Of a DNA stretch of 64,000 nt, positions 49,801 to 62,518 are shown one piece after another. Numbering within the stretch: position 1 is the stretch's first letter; every line of letters starts with the position of its first letter. The notes below the pieces were generated by a model. The model did not search any database and had not been told where the DNA came from. It saw nothing but the letters and a program-made list of their open reading frames with translations. The DNA is from Rhea pennata (taxonomy: Eukaryota > Chordata > Aves > Rheiformes > Rheidae), in assembly GCF_028389875.1 (NCBI RefSeq), contig NC_084666.1, forward strand, positions 66,596,422 to 66,660,421, written 5' to 3'. The position numbers and the translations under genes were made by a program.

Positions 49801-52800
49801 AACTTTGTTATTAATGTACTCTAAAATATCTAAGCAGCATATATGAAAATACTTCCAAACAGTTGAAGGCAATCAAGCTGACACATTAGAAGTTAACACT
49901 TATTAAATAAAACTTTATGATAATTTCAATCCTAGGCTGCAGTTACTCCATTCCTAAGTGTTCATTGTAATGCTTGATTCTTTTCTGTAATTGCAATAAT
50001 TCCACTGGTGGAGGTGTTCCCCTAGCAGGAGGAACAAAACTGTCCTGCTTTCTGCACCTAGTTCAACAGAATAAAAAGACTTTGAATGGAATTGGTGGGA
50101 AACTTGGTGGAAACAATGCTAAGACGAGCAGAGATGTTACTGGACCCTGTTGTACTATAGTTGAATTTTAACGTAGAGGACATCAATCTCTGCCTATTCT
50201 TGACTTTGAAATTGCAGTTTTCATGCTAAAATAGCTCTTATCTTTCATTCATGGGAGTTGTCTTCTCTTCCTTGCTTCAGAAATTGGAAATGCGTATGCT
50301 GTGCTGAGTAATCCAGAAAAACGAAAACAGTATGACCTTACAGGCAGTGAAGAGCAAGCATGCAGTCACCCTAGCAATGGTAGATTCAATTTCCATAGAG
50401 GTTGTGAGGCAGATATTACTCCAGAAGATCTATTCAACATGTTTTTTGGAGGGGCATTTCCAACAGGTATTTGTATACATCAGCATTTTCATACAGTGGT
50501 ATTGATTAGAGGGGTGTTAAATGTTGTGCCATTCTAAAACAATAAAATTACTCCAAAATACAAGCCCTCAACTTTTGAGTTTACATCAGGGTTTATTTTT
50601 CTCCTAAAAATATCCCCCCCAAAATCCCCAAAATGTGAATTCCTTTCTTTGAGGTTATCCTACAGCACCTGAACTAAATCAATTGTTTTTAGAACTTAGA
50701 ATATTTATTTTGAAAGACTTTGTAGTTGTAAAATGTCATGAAGTTGAGTTATATTGTCATCATGCAATAATGTTAAGTACCCTGTTTTTGCCCCTATATT
50801 GACTTTTAGATTTTTTCCCTTTGTCGTATTTTATATGTCTTAAATATGGGTATTTTTTTTCCTTAGGTAGTGTACATTCATTTTCTAATGGTCGCGCTGG
50901 CTACAGTCATCCTAATCAGCACCGTCAGAGTGGTCATGAAAGGGAAGAAGAAAGGGGTGATGTATGTTTAAGTGCCATTGACTTTAAAATGTGGATTGTG
51001 AAATTTGCTAGTAGCCCTTTACAGTGACTGTAAGGGAGTTCTGTGCTGTAGAGGAGAATTTGCATTTGCCAGTTTCACACTTTAAAACTTTGGCAGGTGG
51101 TGGTCTTAGGGAGTTGGTAAATAGCCGTGCAAATTTAAGAAGATAATGGTTCGTGTTTGCAAGTGTATTGTTGTATGTCGCTAACAAGCTAGTGAGCGGT
51201 ACTATTAGTCTAACTGTGCCAGTAATCCTCATCAGTAATCCTTATCTGCATTTAAAAGTTGATTTGGGTTGAGGTAGGGCTTGTACTTAAGGCTCAATAG
51301 CTAGTCCTATATATGAATTATGTATAATCCTATATAATTACATATCACTGTATAGATGAGACCAAATAATGGAGTACTATATAGCTGAATCCAGTCATTT
51401 ATTTGGTAATTGTTTGTGTGTTAACCCATGAACTCCTGTAGCTTCAGCACACTGTGAATAATGTGTGTACATTAGAATGCTAAGATAATGTCACAGATAA
51501 TATCAGTAAACCTGCAGGTTACAATAGTGTTTGTAGTTATGTTTTTCCTTTTGATGATACTCTTTTGATGGTTAAGCATAAAGTCACGGTTAGGATTAAA
51601 TCTTGTCAAATTTGCTTATTTATTTGATTCTGTTTTATGAAATATCTGAATCTGTTTTTTCCTTAGGGAGGCTTCTCTATGTTCATTCAGCTGATGCCTA
51701 TTATTGTGTTGATCCTTGTTTCCTTATTGAGCCAGTTGATGGTATCTAACCCTCCTTACACCTTATACCCAAGACCGTAAGTAATGCTAAATTGCATTAG
51801 CTTAAAACAGGGTAAAATATTATAATGCCTTGCCATCAGAAGCGTTTTAGAGAGTCCTCCATTAGGCAGGCCTTCATTTTCCATAGTGAGGGAAGGAAGG
51901 AAGAGTATAGATGAAGCAGAAATGGAGCGAAACAAAAATTACAAGTTAGATGTTGAGAACATACTGTGAAGATGTAATGGAGAAAAGAGATCAGCAGTAA
52001 CTGGCACTTAGGAGAGTTTCTAAAATGAGGCAGTAGGACCATGAAATGTAGCATGTTGCAAAACTGTCTGTATCTCCAGCATGAATAATCCAATCCTGAA
52101 CCCTGTTAAGGCTTATTACTATTTTAGGAGTCATCTGTGCTTGTAGCAAGCAAAGTGCTTGAAGGCAACTTTCTCATCCTTACTTAAGTTTCAAACTAGA
52201 TAAAGGCTAGAGAAATTACTGTTCTTTCATTCATTCTAGATGACAATAAAATAGTTCATTTTTGCTGCCTTGCAGACAATTCTGGTAGTGAAACCTTCTG
52301 TTTTGTACAGAAGGATATATACATCTTTTTTCCTTGTGAGAAATAAATAACATATTAAAGTATCAAGCATTCAACCAGCTAACAGACTGATCCCACTTGC
52401 CACAACTGTTCTAAAGATTCTCAGTTCCTTGTAGAGCTCATGGCTCCTCAACACAAGAACTTCGTTCTCCTTTCTTGTTTTTTGGCATTCTTTAATTCTG
52501 GAATGTAATGTTGTTTCCTTCTGCAACTAAGCTGTTAGGATGCTTATAAAGACTTCTCTGCCAAAATGTTTGCACATAATCATTGATTTTTAGACCACAG
52601 AATGCCAGCAAGAAGATGGATTTTTAAGGGGTTGCAGAAAACATTTTAGAGCAGAGATGCCTGTACTAGGTTGCTACAGAATAGTGATCTATTTTTCTTT
52701 CTATTGGGTTTGAATGTAATTTTCTATTATCAAAACTTACATGTGGCTAAAGAGGTATAAAATAAAGTGTCTCACTAAAGTCGATTTTTGGGGATTATGA

Positions 52801-55800
52801 GTGAAAACAACAGATGTTTAGTGTCAATGTAAATACAAGTAATTTTCTAGTAAAATATACACCCATTCATATCATTATTTGTCTTGAAATAGAAAGTTCA
52901 GTGACATGCTGTTTTTCTGCAATAATGATATTTTTTAAAAGTGTATTTGTGGTGTCAAAAAAAATTTAAAAAAAAAAAACTCTTTCTTTCTCCTCTTCCT
53001 GCAGAAGTACGGGGCAAACTATTAAAATGCAGACAGAAAACCTGGGTGTTGTTTACTATGTCAACAAGGACTTTAGAAATGAATATAAAGGAGTATCATT
53101 ACAGAAAGTGGAAAAGAGTGTGGAAGAGGATTATGTGTCCAACATTCGTAATAACTGTTGGAAGGAGAGGCAACAAAGTAAGTTTGGTGTTATGTGTAAT
53201 TACATAAAAGCATGCATTACTATAAAAAGATTGTCTTAGGCTGTAGTCAAGTGCCTAGTGTGAAGTTCCCTAATGGTTTTCATTTCTCAGATTGTCACAG
53301 CAAGTATCATGTAATTTCCCTGTCTTTTACTCAGTGATCTAATAACCATCTGCAAATAATCAGGATTTTTAGCCTGTTGTTCTGTTTTCTGTGGCCATTT
53401 CTCAGAAAATTAATGATTACAGTGAATTTATAATGGAAAAAAATTCTCTAAGTAAAGGATGAAAGGTGAGAATTCTGATTTCTTCCACATTGTTTTATCA
53501 TGGCAATATTGTATTATTGTTTTGTTTTCGTTACTATCGTGTATCTTATGAACCAGCTTTTGCTTCTTTCTCCAGAATGTAATCCCTCATAGTCAAGGCA
53601 AGGGTCATAGGTGTTTTTATGAAAATAAGTAAATAAAACTAAAGCCCACGTAGATGTGTTCAGAGAAGGAAAAAAATAACTGCCTTGTATCACAGTACAA
53701 ACACATACTACTGTTCCTGGCAACCAAGGACAGCCAACATGTCATGTAAAACATCATAGGAAATAGAATTCAGTGTTAAAGCACAGAATTTGCTTTAACA
53801 GAGCGAATAGAGTGACATCAGACATTAGCTCTCTGCAGTGAGAACCGCACTGCTAAAATGGCACCAGTGTTAAGATCAGAAAGCATGCTGGTAAACTCAG
53901 TGATATCTTACTGGAGAAATAACTCTTTCATGAACTGTTGGTAAACTCATCACTGACAAGAAGCAAACAGAATGCTGCTGCTCCCTGAATGCAATTGTAT
54001 GTTCCTGCCTAACTTCACTCTCTGCAGACCAGTGATGCCAAACACTTCACCTGAAATAGCCGCTTAGCTTCTCCCTCTTGCAAGAGACCACCAAACATCA
54101 CAGCTGGTCAAATATCTGTTCAGGAATGCACATGCTCGTTTTAATTGGCCTGTCTGTGTACAAACATGAACTGTATGACCCATGCAGAGCAGGCCCAATG
54201 CTTCCTGGAGGCATTACGCTCCTTCCCCAGGAATATACACTGCATGTGCTCGAGTAAAATCTCTACTGAGTTTCAGATTGCCCACAGGAAAGAAAAGTTG
54301 TGGGCTAGTAATGCCAGCTGTCCCAGTGGGCCACGTGTATGCAAGAGAAACACCTTGCTTTGGAGAAAAATTTTGAGATAATCACCTAGACTACTAGATT
54401 TGGTCAGAATAACTTTTCTCATATTTTTCAAATACAGGAAATCATGAGAAAATGTTTGGATGTAACTCATAAGCAAATATTAAGAACTCTTGTATATTTG
54501 CAACTAAATTTTCCTTTGATAATCTTGAAATGTTTGAATATGGTCACATTCTAAGAAATAAATACCTAATTTTTCATCTACAAGTGGTTTCTAGATAAAG
54601 GATTGATAGTCTCAAGTGGAAATAAAATACTTAAATGTAATAAAATGGCTCACAAAAATATGAGAGGTGATTGTTTTCAAAAAATCTAATACATAAGAGA
54701 TAAACCAGTACAATAAAATGAGGACATATTGTCTGTGGATTTTTTCAGCAGAGCATAGATCAGGAAGGATCATGTCCTTTTAGTGACTTAGTTATTACAC
54801 TTAGATTTACTGGCACATCAGATCTGTATTTCATGTAATCTATACTGCCGAAGTATCTTTGGAAAGATAGCTACTTAGTCGATACGCAGTTCCCATCTAG
54901 GGAAGGAAAGAGGGGGGGGAAAGATGCCTCTCATTCTTCAGCATTTATTCTTGACAGGTTTACTTTGATAAGCATTAGAAGAGTCCTGGACAATGCAGAG
55001 GCCCACCCTTCATTGTGTAAATAATTAATGGGAAAAAATTGATAGCTAGAGAAACATCTCACACTAGTATAAAGAAAAAAATAACCTGATGATTGTGACT
55101 GTCATTTTGTTTGCTATTTGCAATTTATCAAGCTGTGAAAACTACCCAGATTAATCTTGAAAAAGCAGTCACTAGTAGAGTTTCTATATATTTATATTTT
55201 ATGGATTTAAAGTATCTGTTGTGTTCTAGATCTATTTGACAGTTAAAATCTTTTTTCCAGTGTTGATTGACATTAAAGAATGCTTTGCTAATCCATTTCA
55301 AGTTGAAAGGCTGAAAAAGATTGTATAGAATTAAAATACTCAACAATGTCAAGCTAGTGACAAGCTGATGAATGCCAGTATACTACAGAGAGGTCTTCTA
55401 TTAATACCCCTGAACACAGGCAGTCTGAAGTGGCATGAATGAAGTAACGGTTTTAACATTCAGAATGGTTTTTGGACACAGACAAGACATTAGAGCTGTG
55501 TATAATATGCAAGATTACTGAATGTGGTATATATTTGTATTGTTTAACAATATCTGGCAGAGAGGTAGTTTTTTTCAGTCAGAGACTGCTGTGTGAAATA
55601 TGAGGGTCCTGTAAAGCTGTTACCACTTTCACTGCTCAAGAAGATGAAGTGCTGGTGAAGACTCAGTAAAGGGAAGCCTGTGACAGGGATATTCAGAGGT
55701 GTCTGGGGGTAGTTAGAACTGGCAGAAGGGAGAAAGGTGAAGGTTAAGCATAAGGTGGTTTGGACAACTCTAAGAAGGAATATATCATGTGTGAAGTATT

Positions 55801-55980
55801 CAATTCTTAACCTGAGATATCTTTTCTCTCTCTCCTTTTTTTTTTTTTATTAAAGAAACAGACTTACTTTATGCAGCAAAAGTGTATCGAGATGACCGCC
55901 TCCGAAAGAAAGCAGACTCCATGTCTATGGACAACTGCAAAGAACTAGAACGGCTGACCAGCCTCTATCGAGGAGGATGA
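31849..55980 (+). CDS. DNAJB14: DnaJ homolog subfamily B member 14 (ER-membrane J-protein)
   Basis: Eight coding exons: 31849-31981, 39371-39545, 48054-48199, 50281-50466, 50867-50961, 51667-51776, 53005-53177 and 55856-55980. All are GT..AG with compatible phases, giving 380 residues (about 379 in human). The N-terminus (about 5-40) is a helical hairpin. The J-domain spans about 108-172 with the catalytic HPD at 137-139, which stimulates Hsc70 ATPase. A Gly/Phe-rich linker follows (about 185-235). A single transmembrane helix lies at about 251-271 ([11 protein letters not shown]). The C-terminal DUF1977-type domain ends in TSLYRGG. The family protein is ER-anchored with its J-domain in the cytosol; it acts in ER-associated degradation and, with DNAJB12, in membrane penetration by polyomaviruses. 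Introns 1 and 2 (7.4 and 8.5 kb) hold most of the length. Sequence matches the vertebrate family throughout with no disruption. Confidence 0.97.
32141..32262. repeat. Degenerate GC-rich minisatellite in DNAJB14 intron 1
   Basis: About five to six degenerate units of 17-26 bp share the core GGCGCGACCGTTAGCCGCC. The CCGTTA core reads TAACGG on the other strand, which fits the MYB consensus. The array begins 160 bp after exon 1, within the CpG island. Confidence 0.6.
32470..32494. repeat. Poly(T) tract of 25 bases
   Basis: A simple T run lies at the edge of the DNAJB14 CpG island. No retrotransposon body is recognised next to it. Confidence 0.8.
38161..38245. repeat. Two-copy tandem duplication in DNAJB14 intron 1
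   Basis: A unit of about 41-44 bp beginning TCTGGAATCC and ending CTACTCTTGC is repeated immediately, with a few mismatches and a 3-base insertion in the second copy. It is a recent local duplication with no evident function. Confidence 0.75.
39316..39360. repeat. AT-rich simple repeat before DNAJB14 exon 2
   Basis: Irregular TATAT/ATTAT repeats end about 10 bases before the exon 2 acceptor. They could affect branch-point choice, though the acceptor TTTTATAG is intact. Confidence 0.6.
43084..43111. repeat. Poly(T) tract of 28 bases
   Basis: A simple T run in DNAJB14 intron 2, without a recognised mobile element beside it. Confidence 0.8.
44531..44563. repeat. CA microsatellite
   Basis: A (CA)n run with a few CG interruptions in DNAJB14 intron 2. 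Confidence 0.85.
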
Positions 55981-58900
55981 ACTAGAATTATACATGTGCA
56001 TCCTTATGTATGCTGTTGTCTCTCTTGCAAATTAAGAAGAGATTTAGTTTCATCATGAATGCTGGAAAAGAGAGGTGGATGTAAAACTCTACTGTGTAGC
56101 TGTTTCCAGAAACCTTATGCTGAATTATAATTTAATGGCTTCTTTACCTACTGTGAAATATAGGTACCTTACTTGTTTAGATATTTTACTTCAAAGCTTC
56201 TGTGAATTCCTTCAGCAGAGAGAATAGCTCAGAAAGGATGCTATGTTGTAGAGATTTAGTCATAGTGATTCTCCTCTAACATATTTGCCATGTAAATATC
56301 TGTGGAAAGAACACTTTGTGTATATACGAGTTAAATGACTTTCTATTTAAAATCTCAGAAATTTAGTTCCATATAACATTTTGTCTCACTGATGGAATAA
56401 ATAGTATGATTACATCACTCCTATTCAGATGTCAAGTGTGTGGAGTTGAAACAGAATTTTTAATATTTTATCTCTAACTCTATGTAAAATCTTCTAGGTT
56501 TACCAGCTTAGAGGAACTTCGTATTTTTAAATATAATGACGTATATTCCTAAATATATGTTGGGGTATATTGATCTGGTGTAGAGTAGCAGTTAGCTGTT
56601 GTAGTTTTTTAGCATTTCTAAGCAATACTAAGAAAACTAAGAACTACAGTAATCTCTTTTCAAAGTAAGTATTTGCAATTGCTGTACAGACCATTATAAG
56701 CATTGCTTTTAGTGCCTGCAAGAGTTTACAGTAATAAGACCATAACGGGCATCCACAGCTTCCTTAATTTTCACTGAAAAGGTAGGAGAAAAAATGCAAT
56801 AGCAAATCCAGATTTAAAAAATAGTAATAATAATAATATATTTTTCCTGGGAGACCTGCTTAATTTTCTTACTGTTTTTTATTTCAAGCTGGGTCCTAAC
56901 ACTGATCCCTCAATGGGCACCACAAGTGGAGCAGGGAGACATTGCTGAGGACAAGCTATGTGCCTTCCAACACTTTTGCCAACTATTTAAATGCTTTGCT
57001 AGTTTGCAATATGCTTCTGTGGTCAGAGCCATATTACTTGTCCCAGGACAGGAACAACTAAAGGAACGAATAGGTAGAGTATGCATTTCTTTGGACCAAA
57101 ATATTGCTGAATTGACTTCCTAGAAATGAGTAAGCGTGCTGTTCGGCTCTCGTGTTACGGTATCATATAACTCAGTGGCCTGCACGTGGAGACTATTTGT
57201 TGCCACACCTGTTAATGCAAATGAAGAGGTGTTTTGAAGCAGCTAGGTACAATGTACTAAAAGTTTATATTAGAAAGTGAGCTGAAAACTTTTTTATGTT
57301 CAGAAGCTGTTTCTACTTTTTAACAGTGCTATGTAGCAGAATGTTTTCTTGTATTTGAGAATGCCAGATGGCTCGTAATAAGGGCAGTATATTTTGCCAG
57401 AGAAAACTATTGTCTTAAGCAATGCTGTCAGTTCATGTGGAGCCGAATTCTGCTCCTAATTTGGAAATCTAAATGCTTGACTAGAGTCCTTTTAATTTCT
57501 TTTGATCTAGACTTGTAGTTTGAGAACAGTATTTGACTCTAGAAATACATTAAATGCTACTGCTCTGAGTGACCCAGAAATCAGCTTGCATATGTACCTT
57601 TTCTAAGGGTAAGGGAAACACCCTGTATTGAATAAGTTGTTGTAACGCAAGAGGGACTAGCTGCAGAGTTTTAACAGAGCAGCTAAAGCAGCATTCGGAG
57701 TAGATGTGAAAGGCTGAGGAACAAAGCAGAACTAAAAGCTGCTGGAAGAAAGAAGGAGTTGCTGTACTGGATTTCCTTGCTAAGATTATAGGGTGAGTGG
57801 GAAGAAGTGATGAAAGATGCTCAAATGTTCAAAGTTTACAACATAAATTTATGGAGAAAATGTGATTCCCCAAATTTTGCAATTGTCTGGAATGTATTGT
57901 AAATATAATAATGAAAACAAACTATAAGAGTACATATTGATACTCCTGTGTGTTCTTAATAGAAAAAAAAAGTTTCAAAGGCTTTAGCAAGTATTCAGGC
58001 CTTTCGATTCACAAATGAGTCTGAGCTTGCAACTGATCTTTTGGTTAACAGAGGAAAAGAGATGTATAACACATTTGTCAAATATTGGAACTGTGAAGTC
58101 AGAGTTAAGAGATGGTCTTAGCAAAGCTGCTTACCATAATCTGATCAGTTATGTCTGCCCTGCAGTTACTTATGCTTCCTTTGAGGAGGTGGTGAATGAA
58201 CTGCTGCTGAGCAGCATTCTGCTGGTTTGATCACTATTAGTATCTCAGCAAACTGGAATAATGCAATGTCTGTGTTGTGTGGCAACATAACCCAGTAGAT
58301 TAAGAACAAGACATGAGCTGTTAAATCTCCTTGGATTATCTATTGTAATAACTCTTTTAAAAGAAGAAACAGCTAATATATTTAGACTGGTGGAAAAATG
58401 CTGCTTTGCATTTAACAGATTGAATAGTTGCAGAGTTTGAAATACACAGCAGAATACAGAAGGACGTTCCTATATTCTGTAGCATAAATATTAACCTGCT
58501 TGAAATATGGCCAGCAAGCATTCTGTTAACGTTTCACTCATCTGGTTGTTACTTTTCTCTTGAGTCTGAAGTTTTTTTCTTCAGAAATGTCATCATCTTC
58601 CCAGGTTTTGCTGAAGGAATCTGCTGGAAAGTTCAGAGTGATTTTTTTTTTAAATGAGGATGCTAATTGAAGACGGTGGAGTACTTCAATCTTTTCAGAC
58701 GACCTTTCTTCAAAAGGTTAAGTAATCGTACAGTTAAGATACTGGAAAGAAAAGAGAAAAACAAAACTGTGATTTTGAACAGCCTTGCTTAAAGAACCCT
58801 CAGCTTATTAAGCTACTTAGAATTAACTCCTTATTCTTTGATTTAGTTTAGTCATGACCTCAGTGTCTAATCTAGAATTAAAGATAGGACAAACAAGGGT

Positions 58901-60237
58901 TCTTGAATTCTCATTTCAAAGAGCAAGTAGGAAAGTCTTTCAAATAGTAAAAAATCTTGGAGTGCCACTCTGACCTACCATAATGAAAAAGGGAGGTGAT
59001 TCGCATCTGCTGAAATAAAACATCGGTATCTGTTCTATTTATGGAGCAGTCTGAGTCATGAGCAAGTTCAGTGTTCAAATCTGATGAACATTTGCCTGTA
59101 AGTTCTCTACCTGGTTAGGGAAAATGACATTAAATTTGAATTACTGAATTTTTTTAACATTTTCATTTTTTTCATAAGTTTCCAAGCAATGTAAAAATGT
59201 ATAGTCACTAAAATATAATGGATGCTTTTAAATAGGCAGCAGAAGCAATTGTAAATTATGGACATTTTTAATATACTGTTGTAATGAATCCCATAAAAGG
59301 ATTAAAGTGGCTGGGCAATACATTTTTAAGGTTGTTTGCTCTGTAAATTTCATTCATCCTCAGAGTTGTCATTATCCTTTCTTTGTGTAGATCTTTCAAA
59401 CAGAGTAGGAAAAAAGCGAAATGCAATGGTAAAACCAAACACTGTTAGAGGAAATCCAGTCAATATACAAATTCCTGAAACTGTAATTTACAAGTACTAG
59501 CTTCCCAATTGTTTAGATCTGGTCAATAGACCATGGTCAGTTTTGCCAGAGGAAGCTTGGTCATGATGATTCATGATGACTGCAGTCAGATGACTGGCAG
59601 GCCCTGGCTTGTATTGCTATTTTACCATGAATTTACTATAACCTTGCAAGCATCACTCACCTCCGGCCTTTGTTTTCCCCATGGTCCTTTTTAACCACAG
59701 TGGGGAGCCTGGACAAAAGGTACCCCATAACAAATATAAAACATTATCAGCAGTGCCATATTTGAAGTGTGATCTAGCTATTTTTCAGAGCAAACAGTAC
59801 AAATGTAATAAATATGGGAAATAAATATGCCATTATAAACCCTCCTCCCCATGTATCTATTCTCTGGGACAAGTGAGACTTCCCAGTCTGGCAAGGATTA
59901 AGCCTGAGTGTCAGATTTCTCAGGATTTTCAGAAGTCGTATTAAGATGTAATATTTAGTTATGGTGCTACAGTTCTTCATGCAAAATATATTTCTCCCTT
60001 CAGGGCTGAGTTTGCAAGCACCGACTCTATGTGTACATAGGCTGTCACTGGAACTGGAGACAAGATGCCTGTTAACTTTAAAATGCAGGAGTCATCCCAT
60101 AGATGCTCCTGCATAGCTCTCAGTGAGTACTCAGTGTAACAGAGAAAAGTAGAATGAATCGTTTAGGATAATGCCACCAAATTTTAACAACTCTCTTGCT
60201 ACATTTTTAGTGTATGGTAAGAAATATTTTAAATAAA
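55981..60237 (+). terminator. DNAJB14: DNAJB14 3' UTR with several candidate poly(A) signals
   Basis: Canonical AATAAA hexamers occur at 56396-56401 (followed by a GT-rich stretch), 59014-59019, 59807-59812, 59820-59825 and 60232-60237. The first would give a 3' UTR of about 0.45 kb, the last about 4.3 kb. Vertebrate DNAJB14 transcripts are known to have long 3' UTRs, so alternative polyadenylation is plausible. No other gene is recognised in this interval or in 60,240-62,000. Confidence 0.45.
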
Positions 60238-62219
60238 TGAGTGAACCAAGGTTTTTGCATGTGACATTTTCAAAATACTACCAGATGCTCACATACGAGA
60301 ATTTTATGGGGAGCTCCTTAAGTGTTACTCTAGTATGACCAAGTCCCTTACCAAATTGCTACATCCTGTATTTAGGAAGAGGCATAGATTCTCATAGAGA
60401 TCTGCCTTTTTTTTATAGAGCTTTTCCTCTGTGATTTGCAAAATTGACTTGTATCTGGTTATTCTGGGTTTTTTTTGTAGACCTCACAAGACCTGTATGT
60501 TCAGAAATGAGCAAGTTTCAGCTGAGCATCTTCTTTATTATTCTGAAGCTCTAGTATTGGTATCCAGACAAAATCTCATCAGTGCTCAGTGTGCAGCAGC
60601 TCTCTTCAAGAGAAGGAGCACTGTCAGATGCGCAACACTGTTTGAAATCTACTGCTATGATCCTAGATTCTGATACAAGGGGAGTTTTAACATAGATACA
60701 CAGTTACCATTTTCACTCGGTGAGCATCTAGTGGATGAATCTTCCTTGTTTCCTCACCTTAGTTTGTTACATTACTAGTCTGCAGGTGCATGGCTCGAGG
60801 GACTAGATCCAAAAGTAGGAGTACATTTACAGGACATGAGCATCTTTGGAAAAGTAAAACTAGATGTAACTAGGCTAAGCAGAAATGGACATTTCATTTT
60901 TTGATCCTTAAATGCATGAGGGGGATTTTCCAAAACTGTTCTATTTTCACAAGTCTTCCTAGAAGATGAGCTGTGATGCTTAGTGGAAAAACAGAACTCT
61001 TGGTTTTGCTTGTTGTTGACCACAAGAGAAGAAACATCTGATTTCTATGAAAATAGCCAAACTTCCCAAAGTAGCTGATTGCAGACAATAGTTGTTTATG
61101 TTTTAATTCTGTTTTCATTGAAACTTGTGCAGCATCTTGTCTGGAGTTGTCATCAGTGTCCTAAACTGAATTAAACAGCTGGAGCCTCATGCATTGGACG
61201 GGAAAAGCCCAAGGGGCTTTGGGGATCGCAATTCAGGTTACAGCCACTTGTGCTCACAGAAAAGCACCAGGTTCCTTCCCTTCCTCTAGTTAAATCTGCT
61301 GCTGCCACAGAAATGCTTTTTCTGCCCAGATGGTGAAATAGGTAAATCGACCAAGCAATCGTAGGAGGAAAAGCTGCTGGAGAGGAAAAAAAAAAAAAGT
61401 GCTGATCTGGCTGGTGAAAAGTAGCTGGTAATCTTGCAGTAGCTTCTTAGCTGAATTTTGTAATCCTTACAGAGAAAATTTGAGATTTCAGACTCCCTTC
61501 TCAGTTTTATCGTCACTGCTAATGATAGGAATTTATTCCAATGTGTCTGATTTCTTCTAAGCATGATTTTTTTTAAAAAGTCCTTATATTTAGGATTATG
61601 CAAAGCGTGTTTTTTAAAGGCCTTTGCATGTATAATTTCCTTGGTCGGTATATAGTTTCTTTCAGATTCCAAGGTTCACTGGTCTCGGGGCCACTGTGAA
61701 TACGGTGCACACACGTGTATAGGTGTACAGATTTTTTCCGGCTAATATCGCCAATTCTGATTGTTTTATATATTTTTGCTGTAAGTTCGCACAGTGCAGA
61801 CAGTGAAAACTACCCGGCCAACTCTGACAGCTCTGGAGGCGATTCTCTTTAAAAGAAAGTGCGGTTTTTTTTTCTGGTGAGCGGGGTGTTTCCCTGGCAG
61901 GGCGGTTCCCGAGGTGAAGCGAGGCCCGTTTTCCTGAGCAAGCTCACGACGTGCAGTAGCATTTCTCCGCCAGTACGTGGCATTCTCGGCGTGCGGCACG
62001 TTGCTGGCGCTGCTGGCAATATTTGGGAGCCTGTGCCTGAGCTTGAAGTCCCTTTAAAAACCCCGGCGAAAGGGGCTACTCAGCCTTTTAGCGCAGGAGA
62101 CCCCCGGGAAAATTCAGTATTCTTGCACCGGGGAAAGCGGGTGCAGCCAAAGGGCTCCCCCGACGGGAAACGCGCTTCATCTCCTGCCGCCGCCGCCGCG
62201 TTTGGCCCCGCCGGCGCGC

Positions 62220-62518
62220 CGTAGCCGCGCCGGGGCCGCGCATGCTCGGTAGCTGTCAGCGGGACGAATGTGGCGCTGCCGCGGCGGGGACGCGCTTCCG
62301 GGGCTGTGGCGGCCGCGCCGTCACGCGATAGCGGCTTAAAGGGGAAGTGGCGGCGGCGGCCGCGCAGGCAGGTGAGCGCTGCGCTTCCCCCACCCCCTCC
62401 CTCAGCCCCTTCCCCCGGGCCGCCCGCCCTTCCTGGGGCCGCCGCGGCGCCGGTGACCGCTTGTGCGTTGTCGCGCAGGGCCGCGGAGGTGGCAGCAGCG
62501 CCGGGAGGCCCCCGAGCC
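62220..62518 (+). promoter_or_regulatory. LAMTOR3: LAMTOR3 CpG-island promoter and leader
   Basis: A CpG island over about 62,000-62,900 surrounds the first exon. Motifs include an NRF1-like GCGCATGC (62238-62245), an ETS-type CTTCCGG (about 62295-62301) and a CRE half-site CGTCA (about 62319-62323). There is no TATA box. The leader may be interrupted by a short intron (donor CAG|GTGAGC at about 62,370; acceptor CGCGCAG at about 62,478). Confidence 0.5.
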
